DNA of 64,000 nucleotides from a virus, in the IMG/VR virus record IMGVR_UViG_3300023174_000036, positions 248,001 through 312,000 of that record, one strand, 5' to 3'. Below are positions 54,724-63,902 of this stretch, piece by piece (the stretch's first letter is position 1; every line of letters starts with the position of its first letter). Position numbers and translations under genes: made by a program. Under the pieces are notes generated by a model. It did no database searches, was not told the DNA's origin, and saw only the letters and a program-made list of their open reading frames with translations.

Positions 54724-57044
54724 TACAGTTTACAAGACTCGCAGTCTTCCTCGCTATCAAAATCTATTGGCTCCAGCATTGTAGGAGCTTCTTCTGCTTT
54801 CATCTTACTGCCTGCTTTGTTAATCAAACTATAGTAAAATGTTTTTAAACCCCACATGTGTGCTTGCATCAAATTCTTAGCAATCAATGTGGTTGGCACT
54901 TTGCGATCTGCAAAATGTGCTGGATTATAGAATGTGTTGGTGCTGATACTTTGATCCACATATGCCGCAAGCACTGCACTGGTTTTCAAATAACCGTCAC
55001 AGTCTTTTTGATCCCACATCATTTGATACTTGTTCTTGAGTTTGTGATATTCTGGTACCACTTGCACAAACGATCCTGCTTTGGATTCTTTCACACTGAT
55101 CAAGCTCATTGGCATTTCGATACCGTTAGTACTGTTGATAACAACGCTTGAACTTTCTACCGGAGCGATAGCCATCAGTGTAGCATTGCGAACACCGTAC
55201 TGTTTCATATTGACTCGTAGGGTTTCCCAATCTAGTTCTGGGGTAAAGTCAGCTAGTTCATTTACACCGTTGGCTCGTAACTCCCACGGAAACGTACCCT
55301 GGCCGTATCGTGTGTGTGAGCTATGCTGACAAGCACCACGCTCTCGGGCCAACTCAACTGTTGCTTCCGTTAAGTAAAACGCTTGATGTTCCATCCATGC
55401 TTTAACGTCTTGTAATGCATCTTTTTCGCCGTAGCGTAACCCACGCTTGGCATGCCAGTAGGCAAGGTTAGTAACACCAATGCCCAATGGTTGTATTTCA
55501 TCATTGCTTAACTTAGACTGGATAGATAAGAAGTCTTGGTAATCAAGTATGTTGCATAGACTACGCTGTAAAATGCGGCAAGCACGGCGCATGTCTTCTG
55601 GATTACGGAATGCTCCCCAGTTGATCGAGCCGAGTGTGCAAAGAGCAATGCGGCCATCAGCATCATCAAGACGCTTGAAAGATTTAGTAGGTAATAGTAT
55701 TTCACAGCATAAGTTACTTTGGTAAATTGTATGATACTCTGGGTCGAATGGTCCTTGTTTCATTACATTGTCAATAAACACAAGATAGATACGTCCTGTA
55801 TCAGTGCGCTCTTTCAGTATGCCCGACTTGAACACTTCTTCGGCTGACATTGTTTTCTTGCGAAAACCTTTTTGTTTTTCATATTTTACGTACAATTCTT
55901 CAAACAGTTGTGTATTTGCATAAAAGGCTTCGTACAAGTCAGGTACTTCATTGGGGTCAAAGAATGTTATGTCTTCTTTGTTTTTAAATCGTCTCCAGAA
56001 GAAAGCACTAAGCACAACCCCATAATCCATATGACGGACTCGGGTTTCTTCTGTTCCTTGGTTGTTTTTAAGAACAATAAGATCATCAAACTGATGATGC
56101 CAAATAGGATAGAATACAGTAGCACTTGCATTGCGAATACCTCCTTGTGAACATGATCGCAAATCACCAAACCATTTCTTCAAGAAAGGTATCATACCAG
56201 TGTGCATGATTTCGCCGCCGCGAATCGGGGAGCCCAATGGGCGTAAGCGACCGATTTCCAATCCGATCCCCGCACGTTTACTGGCATACTTGGCCATCAT
56301 TTCGCCTGACGCGAAAATACTGTCCAAATCATCATCCGAGCGAATAAGAACGCAACTACTAAATTGCTTAGTAGGCGTACCAAGCCCTGCCAACACTGGC
56401 GTGGCCAATGTAAATAGTCCGTCACTTGCGGCATTGTAATACTCCTTAATGTAACGCATACGAGCTGTATTAGGCTCTTCTTTGTGAAAGATTGTTGCTG
56501 ATGCAATCATGTACCTAATTTGTGGAGTTTCGTAAGTTTGTTTAGTACTGCGGTTTTTAACAAGATACTTTTCAATCAATTGTTCAATGGCCGCATACGA
56601 ATATGTTTCGTCCTTTTCGTGATCCAACATATCGTCCATTCGATTCCAATCTTCTTCGGTATACCATTCCAGAAGTTCACTGGTATACAAACCAGTTGCT
56701 ACATTTTTCTGCACAATGGAATATAAACTGGGAACTTCATAATGACCATACACATCTTTGCGTAGCATACTCAGTCGTTGTTTGCCTGCCACATATTGAT
56801 AATTAGTGTGACCAACATCTGGATTATTTTCTACATCAATAAGGTCTACTATAGCACGGAGTGTTATACCATCAATTTCTTCTGTAGTGATTCCATCATA
56901 GAAGTGAGGCTGTGCTTTGATTTCTATCATACTCTGACTGACGTCAGCTATACCTTTACAGACTTTGGCCACCTGCGCTTGCCATTTTTCAATGGTCAAC
57001 GGTTCTTTTTCACCGTTTCTTTTTATTACTGTAATTTTATTCAT
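54723..57044 (-). CDS. nrdA: Ribonucleotide reductase large subunit
   Basis: 773 aa. N-terminal ATP-cone (T-V-I-K-R-N-G-E-K-E-P), catalytic cysteines in S-S-C-V-L-I and L-C-C-E-I-L, N-L-A and E finger N-x-C-x-E region, and C-terminal redox end D-C-E-S-C-K-L. Full length. Preceded by a long leader with a sigma70 promoter inside an inverted repeat. Confidence 0.95.
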   Translation of the reverse strand: MNKITVIKRNGEKEPLTIEKWQAQVAKVCKGIADVSQSMIEIKAQPHFYDGITTEEIDGITLRAIVDLIDVENNPDVGHTNYQYVAGKQRLSMLRKDVYGHYEVPSLYSIVQKNVATGLYTSELLEWYTEEDWNRMDDMLDHEKDETYSYAAIEQLIEKYLVKNRSTKQTYETPQIRYMIASATIFHKEEPNTARMRYIKEYYNAASDGLFTLATPVLAGLGTPTKQFSSCVLIRSDDDLDSIFASGEMMAKYASKRAGIGLEIGRLRPLGSPIRGGEIMHTGMIPFLKKWFGDLRSCSQGGIRNASATVFYPIWHHQFDDLIVLKNNQGTEETRVRHMDYGVVLSAFFWRRFKNKEDITFFDPNEVPDLYEAFYANTQLFEELYVKYEKQKGFRKKTMSAEEVFKSGILKERTDTGRIYLVFIDNVMKQGPFDPEYHTIYQSNLCCEILLPTKSFKRLDDADGRIALCTLGSINWGAFRNPEDMRRACRILQRSLCNILDYQDFLSIQSKLSNDEIQPLGIGVTNLAYWHAKRGLRYGEKDALQDVKAWMEHQAFYLTEATVELARERGACQHSSHTRYGQGTFPWELRANGVNELADFTPELDWETLRVNMKQYGVRNATLMAIAPVESSSVVINSTNGIEMPMSLISVKESKAGSFVQVVPEYHKLKNKYQMMWDQKDCDGYLKTSAVLAAYVDQSISTNTFYNPAHFADRKVPTTLIAKNLMQAHMWGLKTFYYSLINKAGSKMKAEEAPTMLEPIDFDSEEDCESCKL

Positions 57045-57173
57045 TATTGTCGAAACCTAACATTCATCTTGTAATTAACCTTACGAGGAAGTATTTAGTG
57101 AGAAAATCTTATTCGAATATTCTTCTTCGTATACACCGTTTTATGGGTGTTTTAAGGCACTAACAAAATGACA

Positions 57174-57245
57174 TTGGGCTAGAAAAGTCCTTATCATTAG
57201 CGTAAACTAAATTATATACGCATTTTTTAAACTTGTCTAGCCCAA
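57174..57245 (-). promoter_or_regulatory. nrd promoter within 10-bp inverted repeat
   Basis: TAGACA, 17 bp, TATAAT on the minus strand (57211-57239). Perfect 10-bp arms TTGGGCTAGA (57174-57183) and TCTAGCCCAA (57236-57245) flank it; the upstream arm covers the -35, the other lies in the first 30 nt of RNA. The remaining leader to 57045 has no ORF. Confidence 0.65.
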
Positions 57246-57261
57246 CGGCGGAAATATTTGA

Positions 57262-59175
57262 TTATAGGTAGCTGGAATAAGAATAGTTAAAATAACCCTG
57301 ATCAGTTTGGTTACCCCAAGCAAGATTGGTGTAATAAATTCCAATTGATGTTGGTACTTGTCCTGGTGCGCCCGTGAATACAACACCGGCAGCATCAATA
57401 AACTGAGCTTTGAAATCCAATAACATTTGGTTATTACCAGACGGGTCAGTGCCAGCAAAGTTATAGTCATCACTCAACTGTAATTTGGCATTTAGAACAT
57501 CAGCCACTATTTGAATAGTGCCTTGTCTAGTGAAATTTTGTGCTGTGCTTTTATAAAAATATTTGATAGTGTGTGTAATACTTTCTGTGGGAACTCCAAA
57601 TGCATCAGTTGAACATGGCAATCTAAAAGCCAAGTCAGCAGTGGTTCGATAACCTAAAATAATTTTATTAAACATTTGAGGAGCGTAACTACCATGTCCA
57701 GCAAACTCAGGCACATACTGAGTAGTCAGCACCAAAGAAGTTGCCATCTCAATGTGTCTATCAGATATATCATTCACACTGCCGTTGCCATATGTGGCAA
57801 AATATATTTGCGGATATCGGGCGCTGAGACTACTGGTGCCACCGTCATTGCCTACATTTTTGTATATGCAATTTCTAGTGGTATTGTTAGTGCCAAGACC
57901 TAGATACACTGCATGTCTTTTAATGTTGTTGAATCTGCAATTGGTAATATTGGTGTTGCGCGGTCCGTACTGTTGTCCCACGGTCTGTCCATCGGCACCT
58001 TCTCCAAACACAAAACTTTGATAACCGTTATCAAAGAAACAGTTTTCAAAATCGTTATCAATTATGTCTTGTTTTGCGTATACTGCGTATGTAAAGTTTG
58101 TAAATCGAATATTTTTAAACAAGTTAGCAGAGCAAGTGACCAAACTGCTAAAACTGTTCAATGCAATACCAACGTTTTTAGTATTGGTTACTCCGCCCCA
58201 ATCGCCTTGTAAATTTAAATCCGTAAACTTACTGTCTTTGACACAGTTCAAAGTCAAACATCCGTTTTTACCAGTAGGTGCATGAATAGTCATGCCTTCT
58301 AATTCAATGTTACGTGGTTGATTACTGTTGGTGGTTGATGAGATGATGGACGGATTTCCAACTGTTGATGTATCATTAACAAACTCTATGGCAGACTTGG
58401 TCAATGTAACAGTAAATGTTATGGCAGTTTGTGTGACTGTGGCGTTGGCGCTCAGCGTTACACTAACGTTGGGAACAACACTAACAATAGTAGCTCCAGC
58501 AGGAATTCCGTTGCCGGTTATCAATGCACCGACCATACGTGCATTTGCTCCGCTGGTAGTTAATAAAGACTGTCCATTAGTAGTTGCACCTGTAACAGTA
58601 GATACTGGATTATAATATATGAAAGTCTTATCGGCGCCTGCACCTACTATGCTTGCATATGCCGGAACATATAATGTAGACGATATGTTATATACACCAG
58701 GTTGTAGTACCAATGTTACTCTAGTTCGTTTGGCAATAACCGATGTACCTGACGATTTGGTAGTGGGATTTAAAAATAACTGATTGATAGCACGTTGTAG
58801 TGTAACAGTATCGTCCGCAACTCCATTGCCAGTTACACCAAAATCGTAAGCTGAAACAACATCATCTAATTTGTCTTGTAGTAATCGTGTAGTGGGATTA
58901 TTGGCTGTGGGACCAGTAGTTATGCTGGAATCGGTAGCATGATAAATGTGTTTGATAGTGTTAAGAATGTTGAATTGTGTTTCAAGATCCTTTTGCGTAA
59001 GAATTTTTGTATTTCCTACTGCCGGACTGCCTTCGCTGACAGCTCCGTTGCCAATGTACAATTCCTGACTATCAATGGCCCACGCCATTTCGCCCGATGC
59101 CAATTGAGGTAGCCCAGTACCACTATTAATTTTACCGCGTCGAACTTGAATTCGACTAATTTGAACCACAGCCAT
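57262..59175 (-). CDS. Tailspike/fibre with beta-helix domain
   Basis: 637 aa. N-terminal R-I-Q-V-R-R-G...G-E-M-A-W-A-I-D-S-Q-E-L-Y-I-G-N-G module as in the 10024 fibre; then D-D-V-V-S-A-Y-D-F-G-V-T-G-N-G-V-A-D-D-T (about 105-124), the standard opening of right-handed pectate-lyase-like helices, followed by N-I-T-N-C-R-F-N-N-type coils to about 420 and a beta C-terminus. May bind or cut host glycan. Late box at 59197. Confidence 0.9.
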   Translation of the reverse strand: MAVVQISRIQVRRGKINSGTGLPQLASGEMAWAIDSQELYIGNGAVSEGSPAVGNTKILTQKDLETQFNILNTIKHIYHATDSSITTGPTANNPTTRLLQDKLDDVVSAYDFGVTGNGVADDTVTLQRAINQLFLNPTTKSSGTSVIAKRTRVTLVLQPGVYNISSTLYVPAYASIVGAGADKTFIYYNPVSTVTGATTNGQSLLTTSGANARMVGALITGNGIPAGATIVSVVPNVSVTLSANATVTQTAITFTVTLTKSAIEFVNDTSTVGNPSIISSTTNSNQPRNIELEGMTIHAPTGKNGCLTLNCVKDSKFTDLNLQGDWGGVTNTKNVGIALNSFSSLVTCSANLFKNIRFTNFTYAVYAKQDIIDNDFENCFFDNGYQSFVFGEGADGQTVGQQYGPRNTNITNCRFNNIKRHAVYLGLGTNNTTRNCIYKNVGNDGGTSSLSARYPQIYFATYGNGSVNDISDRHIEMATSLVLTTQYVPEFAGHGSYAPQMFNKIILGYRTTADLAFRLPCSTDAFGVPTESITHTIKYFYKSTAQNFTRQGTIQIVADVLNAKLQLSDDYNFAGTDPSGNNQMLLDFKAQFIDAAGVVFTGAPGQVPTSIGIYYTNLAWGNQTDQGYFNYSYSSYL

Positions 59176-59196
59176 GAGAATATCCTCTATATAGGA

Positions 59197-59203
59197 TATT
59201 TAT
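59197..59203 (-). promoter_or_regulatory. T4-like late promoter box
   Basis: TGATAAATATCCTATATA on the minus strand about 21 nt before the tailspike ATG; an ATATCCT..AGGATAT palindrome follows. Confidence 0.55.
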
Positions 59204-59919
59204 CAGTTTTCTCTGTAGTACTGCTCCACCCTATTCCACCACTGCTTTTCCCAGTGAGCAAACATGTCTGGGGTAAGAATAAACTCCTGATAAGCCGGTT
59301 CTCCCCAAACCATAGGTGTAATTTCGGGAGGTTTTACGCACATGAATACTACACCTTTGCGAATGTTGGTCTTATGTACTTCGTTATGAGCCAGCGCATA
59401 AGCCACCATTTGCAAGTAATAGTCTTCAATCCACTCTTCTTTTTTGGGTTTGTTGGTTTGTTTATGGTCCATGATTGCACCCTCATTCAAATGAAGTCCT
59501 ACACAATCAGTAGTTCCCGCATATAAACCTGGATAATACAAACCAACTTCAACACCCCACACTTCGTTAACGTTTTTAAGTCCATGTTCGATAATGTGTT
59601 TGGCCATCTTGTGACTTTGCACACTGTATGGATTTGATCCTGGATCGTTGAGTGTGCCTTGCACAATGTAATCTTCCAAATACTTGTGCATACGTGTACC
59701 GCGGCTGGCAGCTTCGGTAACAATCTCAGTGGCTTTCTTTTCGCCCACAGATCGCCGCCATGCTTGTAAGGCGGCAACTTTTTCTGCTGGTTTGGTTTTG
59801 TCTAGTATTGTTGTAACGGATGGCAGTTTGCCACCGTCTGGCGTGGCGTATAAACGCTTGCCTTCTACACTTTCTCTGTTTAGGGGAGTGTAGTCATATC
59901 TTTCAGTTAATAAGGTCAT
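59203..59919 (-). CDS. PD-(D/E)XK nuclease (RecB/MGME1-like)
   Basis: 238 aa. L-P-S-V-T-T-I-L (about 32-39), A-S-R-G-T-x-M-H-K-Y-L-E (about 70-81), G-T-T-D-C-V-G (catalytic Asp about 144) and I-M-D-H-K-Q (D-x-K, about 156-161), Q-M-V-A-Y-A-L-A. Exonuclease of the Cas4/MGME1 type, for recombination or DNA degradation. Its stop overlaps the tailspike late box. Confidence 0.85.
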   Translation of the reverse strand: MTLLTERYDYTPLNRESVEGKRLYATPDGGKLPSVTTILDKTKPAEKVAALQAWRRSVGEKKATEIVTEAASRGTRMHKYLEDYIVQGTLNDPGSNPYSVQSHKMAKHIIEHGLKNVNEVWGVEVGLYYPGLYAGTTDCVGLHLNEGAIMDHKQTNKPKKEEWIEDYYLQMVAYALAHNEVHKTNIRKGVVFMCVKPPEITPMVWGEPAYQEFILTPDMFAHWEKQWWNRVEQYYREN

Positions 59920-59956
59920 ACAGTATGTTAAACTATATGACCTTATTTGTCAATGC

Positions 59957-60310
59957 TTATTTGCCTAATTTGGTTGCACGTTTTGCCATTTTCTCAACTT
60001 CGCCGGTTTTTTCTCCGCCTTGTTGTTGTCTGTTTTGTTGATTATTGGTTTTTAACACAATGCCTTGACCATCAAATCGATCAATGAACTTTTTCAGTAA
60101 TGGGCCTTCTTGTGGATCATCCCAACGGGCAACAAATGCATCATATGCTTCAGCATCACTGTCACCCAGTGTGGGCATGTCTCTATTGGCCAATTCAGTG
60201 TTTAATGTATCCCATCGAAGATTGCCTTCGATTCCGTTAGGGCCTTGATTGTTTGCGTCTGATTGAAGAACCCAAAGAATACGTTCTAAGGGTTCTATGT
60301 TCTCAATTAT
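59957..60310 (-). CDS. Downstream frame joined by probable -1 frameshift
   Basis: 117 codons open from 60310 to the stop at 59957 with no ATG in the first 44 codons (an internal ATG lies at 60178). It begins inside the A10 tract that ends the gene at 60307-61302 and is in the -1 frame. Sequence looks coding (I-E-P-L-E-R-I-L-W-V-L-Q-S, then D-S-D-A-E-A-Y-D-A-F-V-A-R-W-D-D-P, Gln/Asn tract, basic end). Likely the C-terminal part of a fusion of about 448 aa; alternatively an indel split one gene. Confidence 0.65.
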   Translation of the reverse strand: MIENIEPLERILWVLQSDANNQGPNGIEGNLRWDTLNTELANRDMPTLGDSDAEAYDAFVARWDDPQEGPLLKKFIDRFDGQGIVLKTNNQQNRQQQGGEKTGEVEKMAKRATKLGK

Positions 60311-61302
60311 TTTTTTTTTGAAGCTAACAACATGCCCAACTTGCGGCTATAGTCAATGCTTTCACGCTTCTCACGACCCACTTCAGGTGCTGGAGGAGTT
60401 TCTTCTGCTGGTGCGGCGCCTGACATGTCAGCGGCCATGCCTGCCATTGCATCACCTCCCATGGAAGGCAATCCGCCTGTTGGTGCAGGTGCGCCCATTG
60501 TTGGTGCTTCACCGCCTGATACTAAAGATAAGCCTGTTGATAGACCGGTTCTTGAAGTTTCTAATGCTGTGTATACTGCCTCTAATGCAGGTTTAACTGC
60601 ATCTTGATATTGTTGTGCAACATCACTTCCTTGAGTTTCTCTTATAGAGTCCATTAGTTCAAGCAATTGTTCTGCTTTCATTGCGGCCACATCTTCTAGC
60701 CAGCCTGTAATACGGTCTACCATGTCTTTTGTAGCCATGATGATTTCGGCCTTGTCTTCTTCGCCTTCAGCAAGAATATAACTTGCTTGTGATTCTGTTA
60801 AGTCGTAACGAATTGATAATTCTGCTTTGAGTTCTGCGTTGTCGCTTTCGCCCAATGTCATTCGTTGAATTGCACTGTTGATCCAATTTGATGGAACTGA
60901 AAACCCTTTAGCACGTTGTCCAATAATGGTTGCTTTGTATTGGTTAACACTTTCATTTTTCTTTTGTTTTTTCATTGTTTCTTCTTCGTCTTGTGATTCA
61001 TCAAGATCGCACTCACATGGCGCTTTGTGGCAATCACTGCATTTGCCTTCTTCGCGTTCCATGATTTCTTGATTGATAACATCAAGCAAAGCACGAGTCT
61101 TTTGATAAGCTGGACTTCCACTCAATGAGTCAAAACTTTCATTCATTTCGAGTTGGCTCATTTCAGTGCGTAGTTTGTTTTGCACGTCTGAAAGCTGAAC
61201 ATCGTTGAATTGTTCCAGTTTCAATTTGTATCCAAAGTTCTTAGCTAGACTTTCGTTGAGTCTTTTGCTAGTAACAGGTTTTGATAGTTCTCTAATTTGC
61301 AT
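60307..61302 (-). CDS. Structural/assembly-type phage protein, frame 0
   Basis: 331 aa, ending S-K-K-K-stop in TC-A10-TAA. Helical N-terminus with a C-x-x-C...C-E-C cysteine group (C-S-D-C, C-E-C, about 88-97), a central helical block (E-S-D-N-A-E-L-K-A-E-L...G-W-L-E-D-V-A-A-M) and a Gly/Ala/Pro/Met-rich C-terminal stretch. Resembles uncharacterised T4-like aquatic phage proteins of the head/prohead region. Late box TATAAATACACA at 61329-61336. Confidence 0.7.
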   Translation of the reverse strand: MQIRELSKPVTSKRLNESLAKNFGYKLKLEQFNDVQLSDVQNKLRTEMSQLEMNESFDSLSGSPAYQKTRALLDVINQEIMEREEGKCSDCHKAPCECDLDESQDEEETMKKQKKNESVNQYKATIIGQRAKGFSVPSNWINSAIQRMTLGESDNAELKAELSIRYDLTESQASYILAEGEEDKAEIIMATKDMVDRITGWLEDVAAMKAEQLLELMDSIRETQGSDVAQQYQDAVKPALEAVYTALETSRTGLSTGLSLVSGGEAPTMGAPAPTGGLPSMGGDAMAGMAADMSGAAPAEETPPAPEVGREKRESIDYSRKLGMLLASKKK

Positions 61303-61329
61303 GATGGCGTCCTAAGATATCTTATTGTG

Positions 61330-61336
61330 TATTTAT
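61330..61336 (-). promoter_or_regulatory. T4-like late promoter box
   Basis: TATAAATACACA on the minus strand, the best match to the T4 late consensus in the window, 28 nt before the ATG at 61302. Confidence 0.65.
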
Positions 61337-61341
61337 ACTTT

Positions 61342-61797
61342 TCAGCTGGCGAAAGTCCATTTAAAAGACTGTGATATTTGATTCTTGTAATGATCCGACC
61401 TATCCTGACTGTATTCCAACTTATTTAACAATATCAAATACCTATCATAATCAATAGACTTCTTGGCAATGTTGTTTTTGAATACTAGTGTATCACAATA
61501 ATGCGTCCAATAGTGCCTATCCAACTGCTTGATACTGTTGAATTTATTAAGGTCTAATCGATGATATGCTTTTGCGGCCATAAGAGCACAGGTTTTGAGA
61601 TAAAACTGTTCTATGAATGGCCCGGATTTGTAATGTAGTGCCCAGTTTTTAAATTTGTCTAATTTAATTACAAATTCTTTATAAACAATGTCGCCGTTAG
61701 GCTGTATGCTTATAGGCAGAGTTTTTGCAAGGTCTACTTCAAACTGTCCAGCAAGTTCTTTGATAAATTTAGGTTTGGGTTTATTTGATTTTTTCAT
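61342..61797 (-). CDS. Hypothetical protein, 151 aa
   Basis: ATG 61797 (M-K-K-S-N-K-P-K-P-K); overlaps the 84-aa gene by 17 nt. Basic, with W-A-L-H-Y-K-S-G-P-F-I-E-Q-F-Y and a Tyr/His-rich second half. No family recognised. Confidence 0.7.
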   Translation of the reverse strand: MKKSNKPKPKFIKELAGQFEVDLAKTLPISIQPNGDIVYKEFVIKLDKFKNWALHYKSGPFIEQFYLKTCALMAAKAYHRLDLNKFNSIKQLDRHYWTHYCDTLVFKNNIAKKSIDYDRYLILLNKLEYSQDRSDHYKNQISQSFKWTFAS

Positions 61798-62035
61798 TTG
61801 CAACTACACTAGGATCGTTCATTCCTATTTTAGTTATCAAACTCTTGCGTATCATGACCTGAACTTTGAATTGATCTTGCTCACTCAGCTGACTGAGTTT
61901 AACTGGTTGTTTTAAACGTGCTAAGAGTTTAGCTTCTTCACGGGTAGTCCAAATATCAAATCCGTCAAGGATATTGTATATTTTTTCGTTCTTTGGACTG
62001 TGTTCGTAGCCGTCTAAAAGTTCGCTTATTTTCAT
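61781..62035 (-). CDS. Hypothetical protein, 84 aa
   Basis: M-K-I-S-E-L-L-D-G-Y-E; F-D-I-W-T-T-R-E-E-A-K-L-L-A-R-L; helical. ATGA-type 4-nt overlap with the upstream gene. No function assigned. Confidence 0.7.
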   Translation of the reverse strand: MKISELLDGYEHSPKNEKIYNILDGFDIWTTREEAKLLARLKQPVKLSQLSEQDQFKVQVMIRKSLITKIGMNDPSVVANEKIK

Positions 62036-62838
62036 CTTAAGCCTGCGATAGTTCTCATTTTTTCTAGTAACTCATCATCAGCTTGTTTGGCCGCAGTGTC
62101 TGCACTTGGCGTCACCGGCTTAATAGATTGTGGTCTATCCGATGGTTGCTGACTTGTTGGCATATTGTCTGCTTGAGCCGCTAGTGATTTTAAGTCGTCA
62201 ATCATTTTTAAAAATTCTGGATCATTAAAAACCTGAGACATTTTTTGCATAGTCAACACTATATCAACATTACCATGCCCGTCTGGAACTATGAATTTCT
62301 TTGCAGATTCCATATCAGCTGGACTTAGATCCGTATCGTTTTCACGTGCTGTTTGTGCCAACCCTGCCATAAACTCTTCAGGAGTCATACTGAAACTGTC
62401 GTCTTGATCTTCGTAATTATAACTGCCTGTCACATGTGGTTTCACACTGACATCTTTGATAAAGTCATCAGTAGGATCTCCGCCGATATCTTCTGCGGCC
62501 GCAAGTTCAACATTCGCTCCTATTGCCGGACCCATTGGTTTATTAGGATCTTGATTGGCATCAGCTACTGCATCGGGATTCAAAGTAAACTTGTTAGGGT
62601 CAGTGGGATCAGCCATGACAGACGCTACTTTCTCTGGAGGCAGTATGAGTTGTGTGCCGTCTGGTTTGGCCAAAGTCAAACCAGTGTTGGGGTCGTTTTG
62701 TGTAACTTTGTATGCTTCACCATCTTCGTTGACATCAGCTTGAGGCATGCCGGGTTTGGTAGTTTGTTGTTGTGGCTTTTTGGTATAGAGCTTGGCTCTG
62801 TGGCCTTTTTTATGTTCTACAATATCTTTAATCTTCAT
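62032..62838 (-). CDS. Hypothetical acidic protein, 268 aa
   Basis: Basic start (M-K-I-K-D-I-V-E-H-K-K-G-H-R-A-K-L-Y), Pro/Asp/Asn-rich loops around D-P-T-D-P-N-K, helical C-terminus L-L-E-K-M-R-T-I-A-G-L-R. Short overlaps on both sides, part of a coupled minus-strand run. Possibly structural. Confidence 0.7.
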   Translation of the reverse strand: MKIKDIVEHKKGHRAKLYTKKPQQQTTKPGMPQADVNEDGEAYKVTQNDPNTGLTLAKPDGTQLILPPEKVASVMADPTDPNKFTLNPDAVADANQDPNKPMGPAIGANVELAAAEDIGGDPTDDFIKDVSVKPHVTGSYNYEDQDDSFSMTPEEFMAGLAQTARENDTDLSPADMESAKKFIVPDGHGNVDIVLTMQKMSQVFNDPEFLKMIDDLKSLAAQADNMPTSQQPSDRPQSIKPVTPSADTAAKQADDELLEKMRTIAGLR

Positions 62839-63535
62839 CTTGTTCCCCGAGGCTTAGTTGTTTGCTTTGTAAGTGATCAATGCGTTTGCGCAATTTGTCT
62901 ATCTGTCCCCTGGAACGCAATAGCTTAAATGCCAAATTCTCAATGCTGTATTCGCCGCCAGATTCTAATCCAGCTTTGCGTAAACGATAGATGTGATCCA
63001 TTGTTTCTTCAGCAGTATTTAAGTCATTTGACCGTAGAGATTGGTTTATCTTTCCTGCGTAGTTGCGGGCTTTCTTTTTGATTTCTTTAGGATCTACATC
63101 AGGAGTAAGTTCTTTAGGCTCACTCAGCCATTTGCTGTCTAATACACTATAAATGCCTGCGCTATGATGTGGCTCTGCGGCATCTTGCACATACACTTCT
63201 ACAGGTATATCTTTAAGTGTAATTCGGTATTGGCTGTTGTACTGATTTTTCTTAGCATTGAACAGCTCCTTGAGATCTGGATGATCCTTGGGCATGTTGG
63301 CTATCAAGTGTAGATCTATGTCGCTGTGCTTGCTGTAACCAAAGCTGGCATTGCTGCCGCTGATGGTAATGTCAGTAAGATCCAAATTGGGTATGTTGAT
63401 GTAGTCTATAAAGTGCTTGGCAATTTGTAGCAGTTTATAACGGATTTCCAGTTTGAGTTCGGTGCCGTCCCACAGGCTGGGGTTTAGCTTGTTGTGCGTG
63501 GGTGCAAATTCTGATTGAGTTTCTTGAGCATACAT
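62828..63535 (-). CDS. Nucleotidyltransferase-fold protein
   Basis: 235 aa. I-S-G-S-N-A-S-F-G-Y-S-K-H-S-D-I-D-L-H-L (about 58-77) is the G-S-x11-D-x-D motif of the pol-beta-type nucleotidyltransferases, and a third acidic residue can come from V-E-V-Y-V-Q-D. Target (tRNA, protein or antibiotic-like molecule) unknown. TTAAATA box 7 nt before ATG. Confidence 0.75.
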   Translation of the reverse strand: MYAQETQSEFAPTHNKLNPSLWDGTELKLEIRYKLLQIAKHFIDYINIPNLDLTDITISGSNASFGYSKHSDIDLHLIANMPKDHPDLKELFNAKKNQYNSQYRITLKDIPVEVYVQDAAEPHHSAGIYSVLDSKWLSEPKELTPDVDPKEIKKKARNYAGKINQSLRSNDLNTAEETMDHIYRLRKAGLESGGEYSIENLAFKLLRSRGQIDKLRKRIDHLQSKQLSLGEQDED

Positions 63536-63554
63536 GGTACTGTATTTAACAGAA

Positions 63555-63902
63555 TCACAAGCCTAGGAACTTTAATACATGTGGAAAATTAATAGCGTTG
63601 ATCCAACCAGCACCTGCGGCAAATGCCAAACCTACCATGGCATACATGGTGTATTTGTTTTTGATCTTTTCTAAGCTGGTGATTTTGTCAGCTAGTTCTG
63701 CATGTTGCGTGTTACTGGCTGTGGCCATTTCACACAGTTTTGTGTCTAGCAAATCACGAGTGTTGTCTAGACAGTCGTGCATTTCTTTGACGCCTACTTT
63801 GAGTTCGTCAAGTTTTTCTTCTATTTGATGTACTTTGGTTTCAACTACTGCTACACGCTCTGGTAACAGTGCTAACTGTGCTACTGCTTCTTTTGTGGCC
63901 AT
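63555..63902 (-). CDS. Coiled-coil protein with C-terminal membrane helix
   Basis: 115 aa. Heptad-rich coiled coil (about 15-85), then A-M-V-G-L-A-F-A-A-G-A-G-W-I membrane segment and F-P-H-V-L-K-F-L-G-L end. GGAG before ATG. Similar in design to genes at 34792 and 35248. Confidence 0.7.
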   Translation of the reverse strand: MATKEAVAQLALLPERVAVVETKVHQIEEKLDELKVGVKEMHDCLDNTRDLLDTKLCEMATASNTQHAELADKITSLEKIKNKYTMYAMVGLAFAAGAGWINAINFPHVLKFLGL

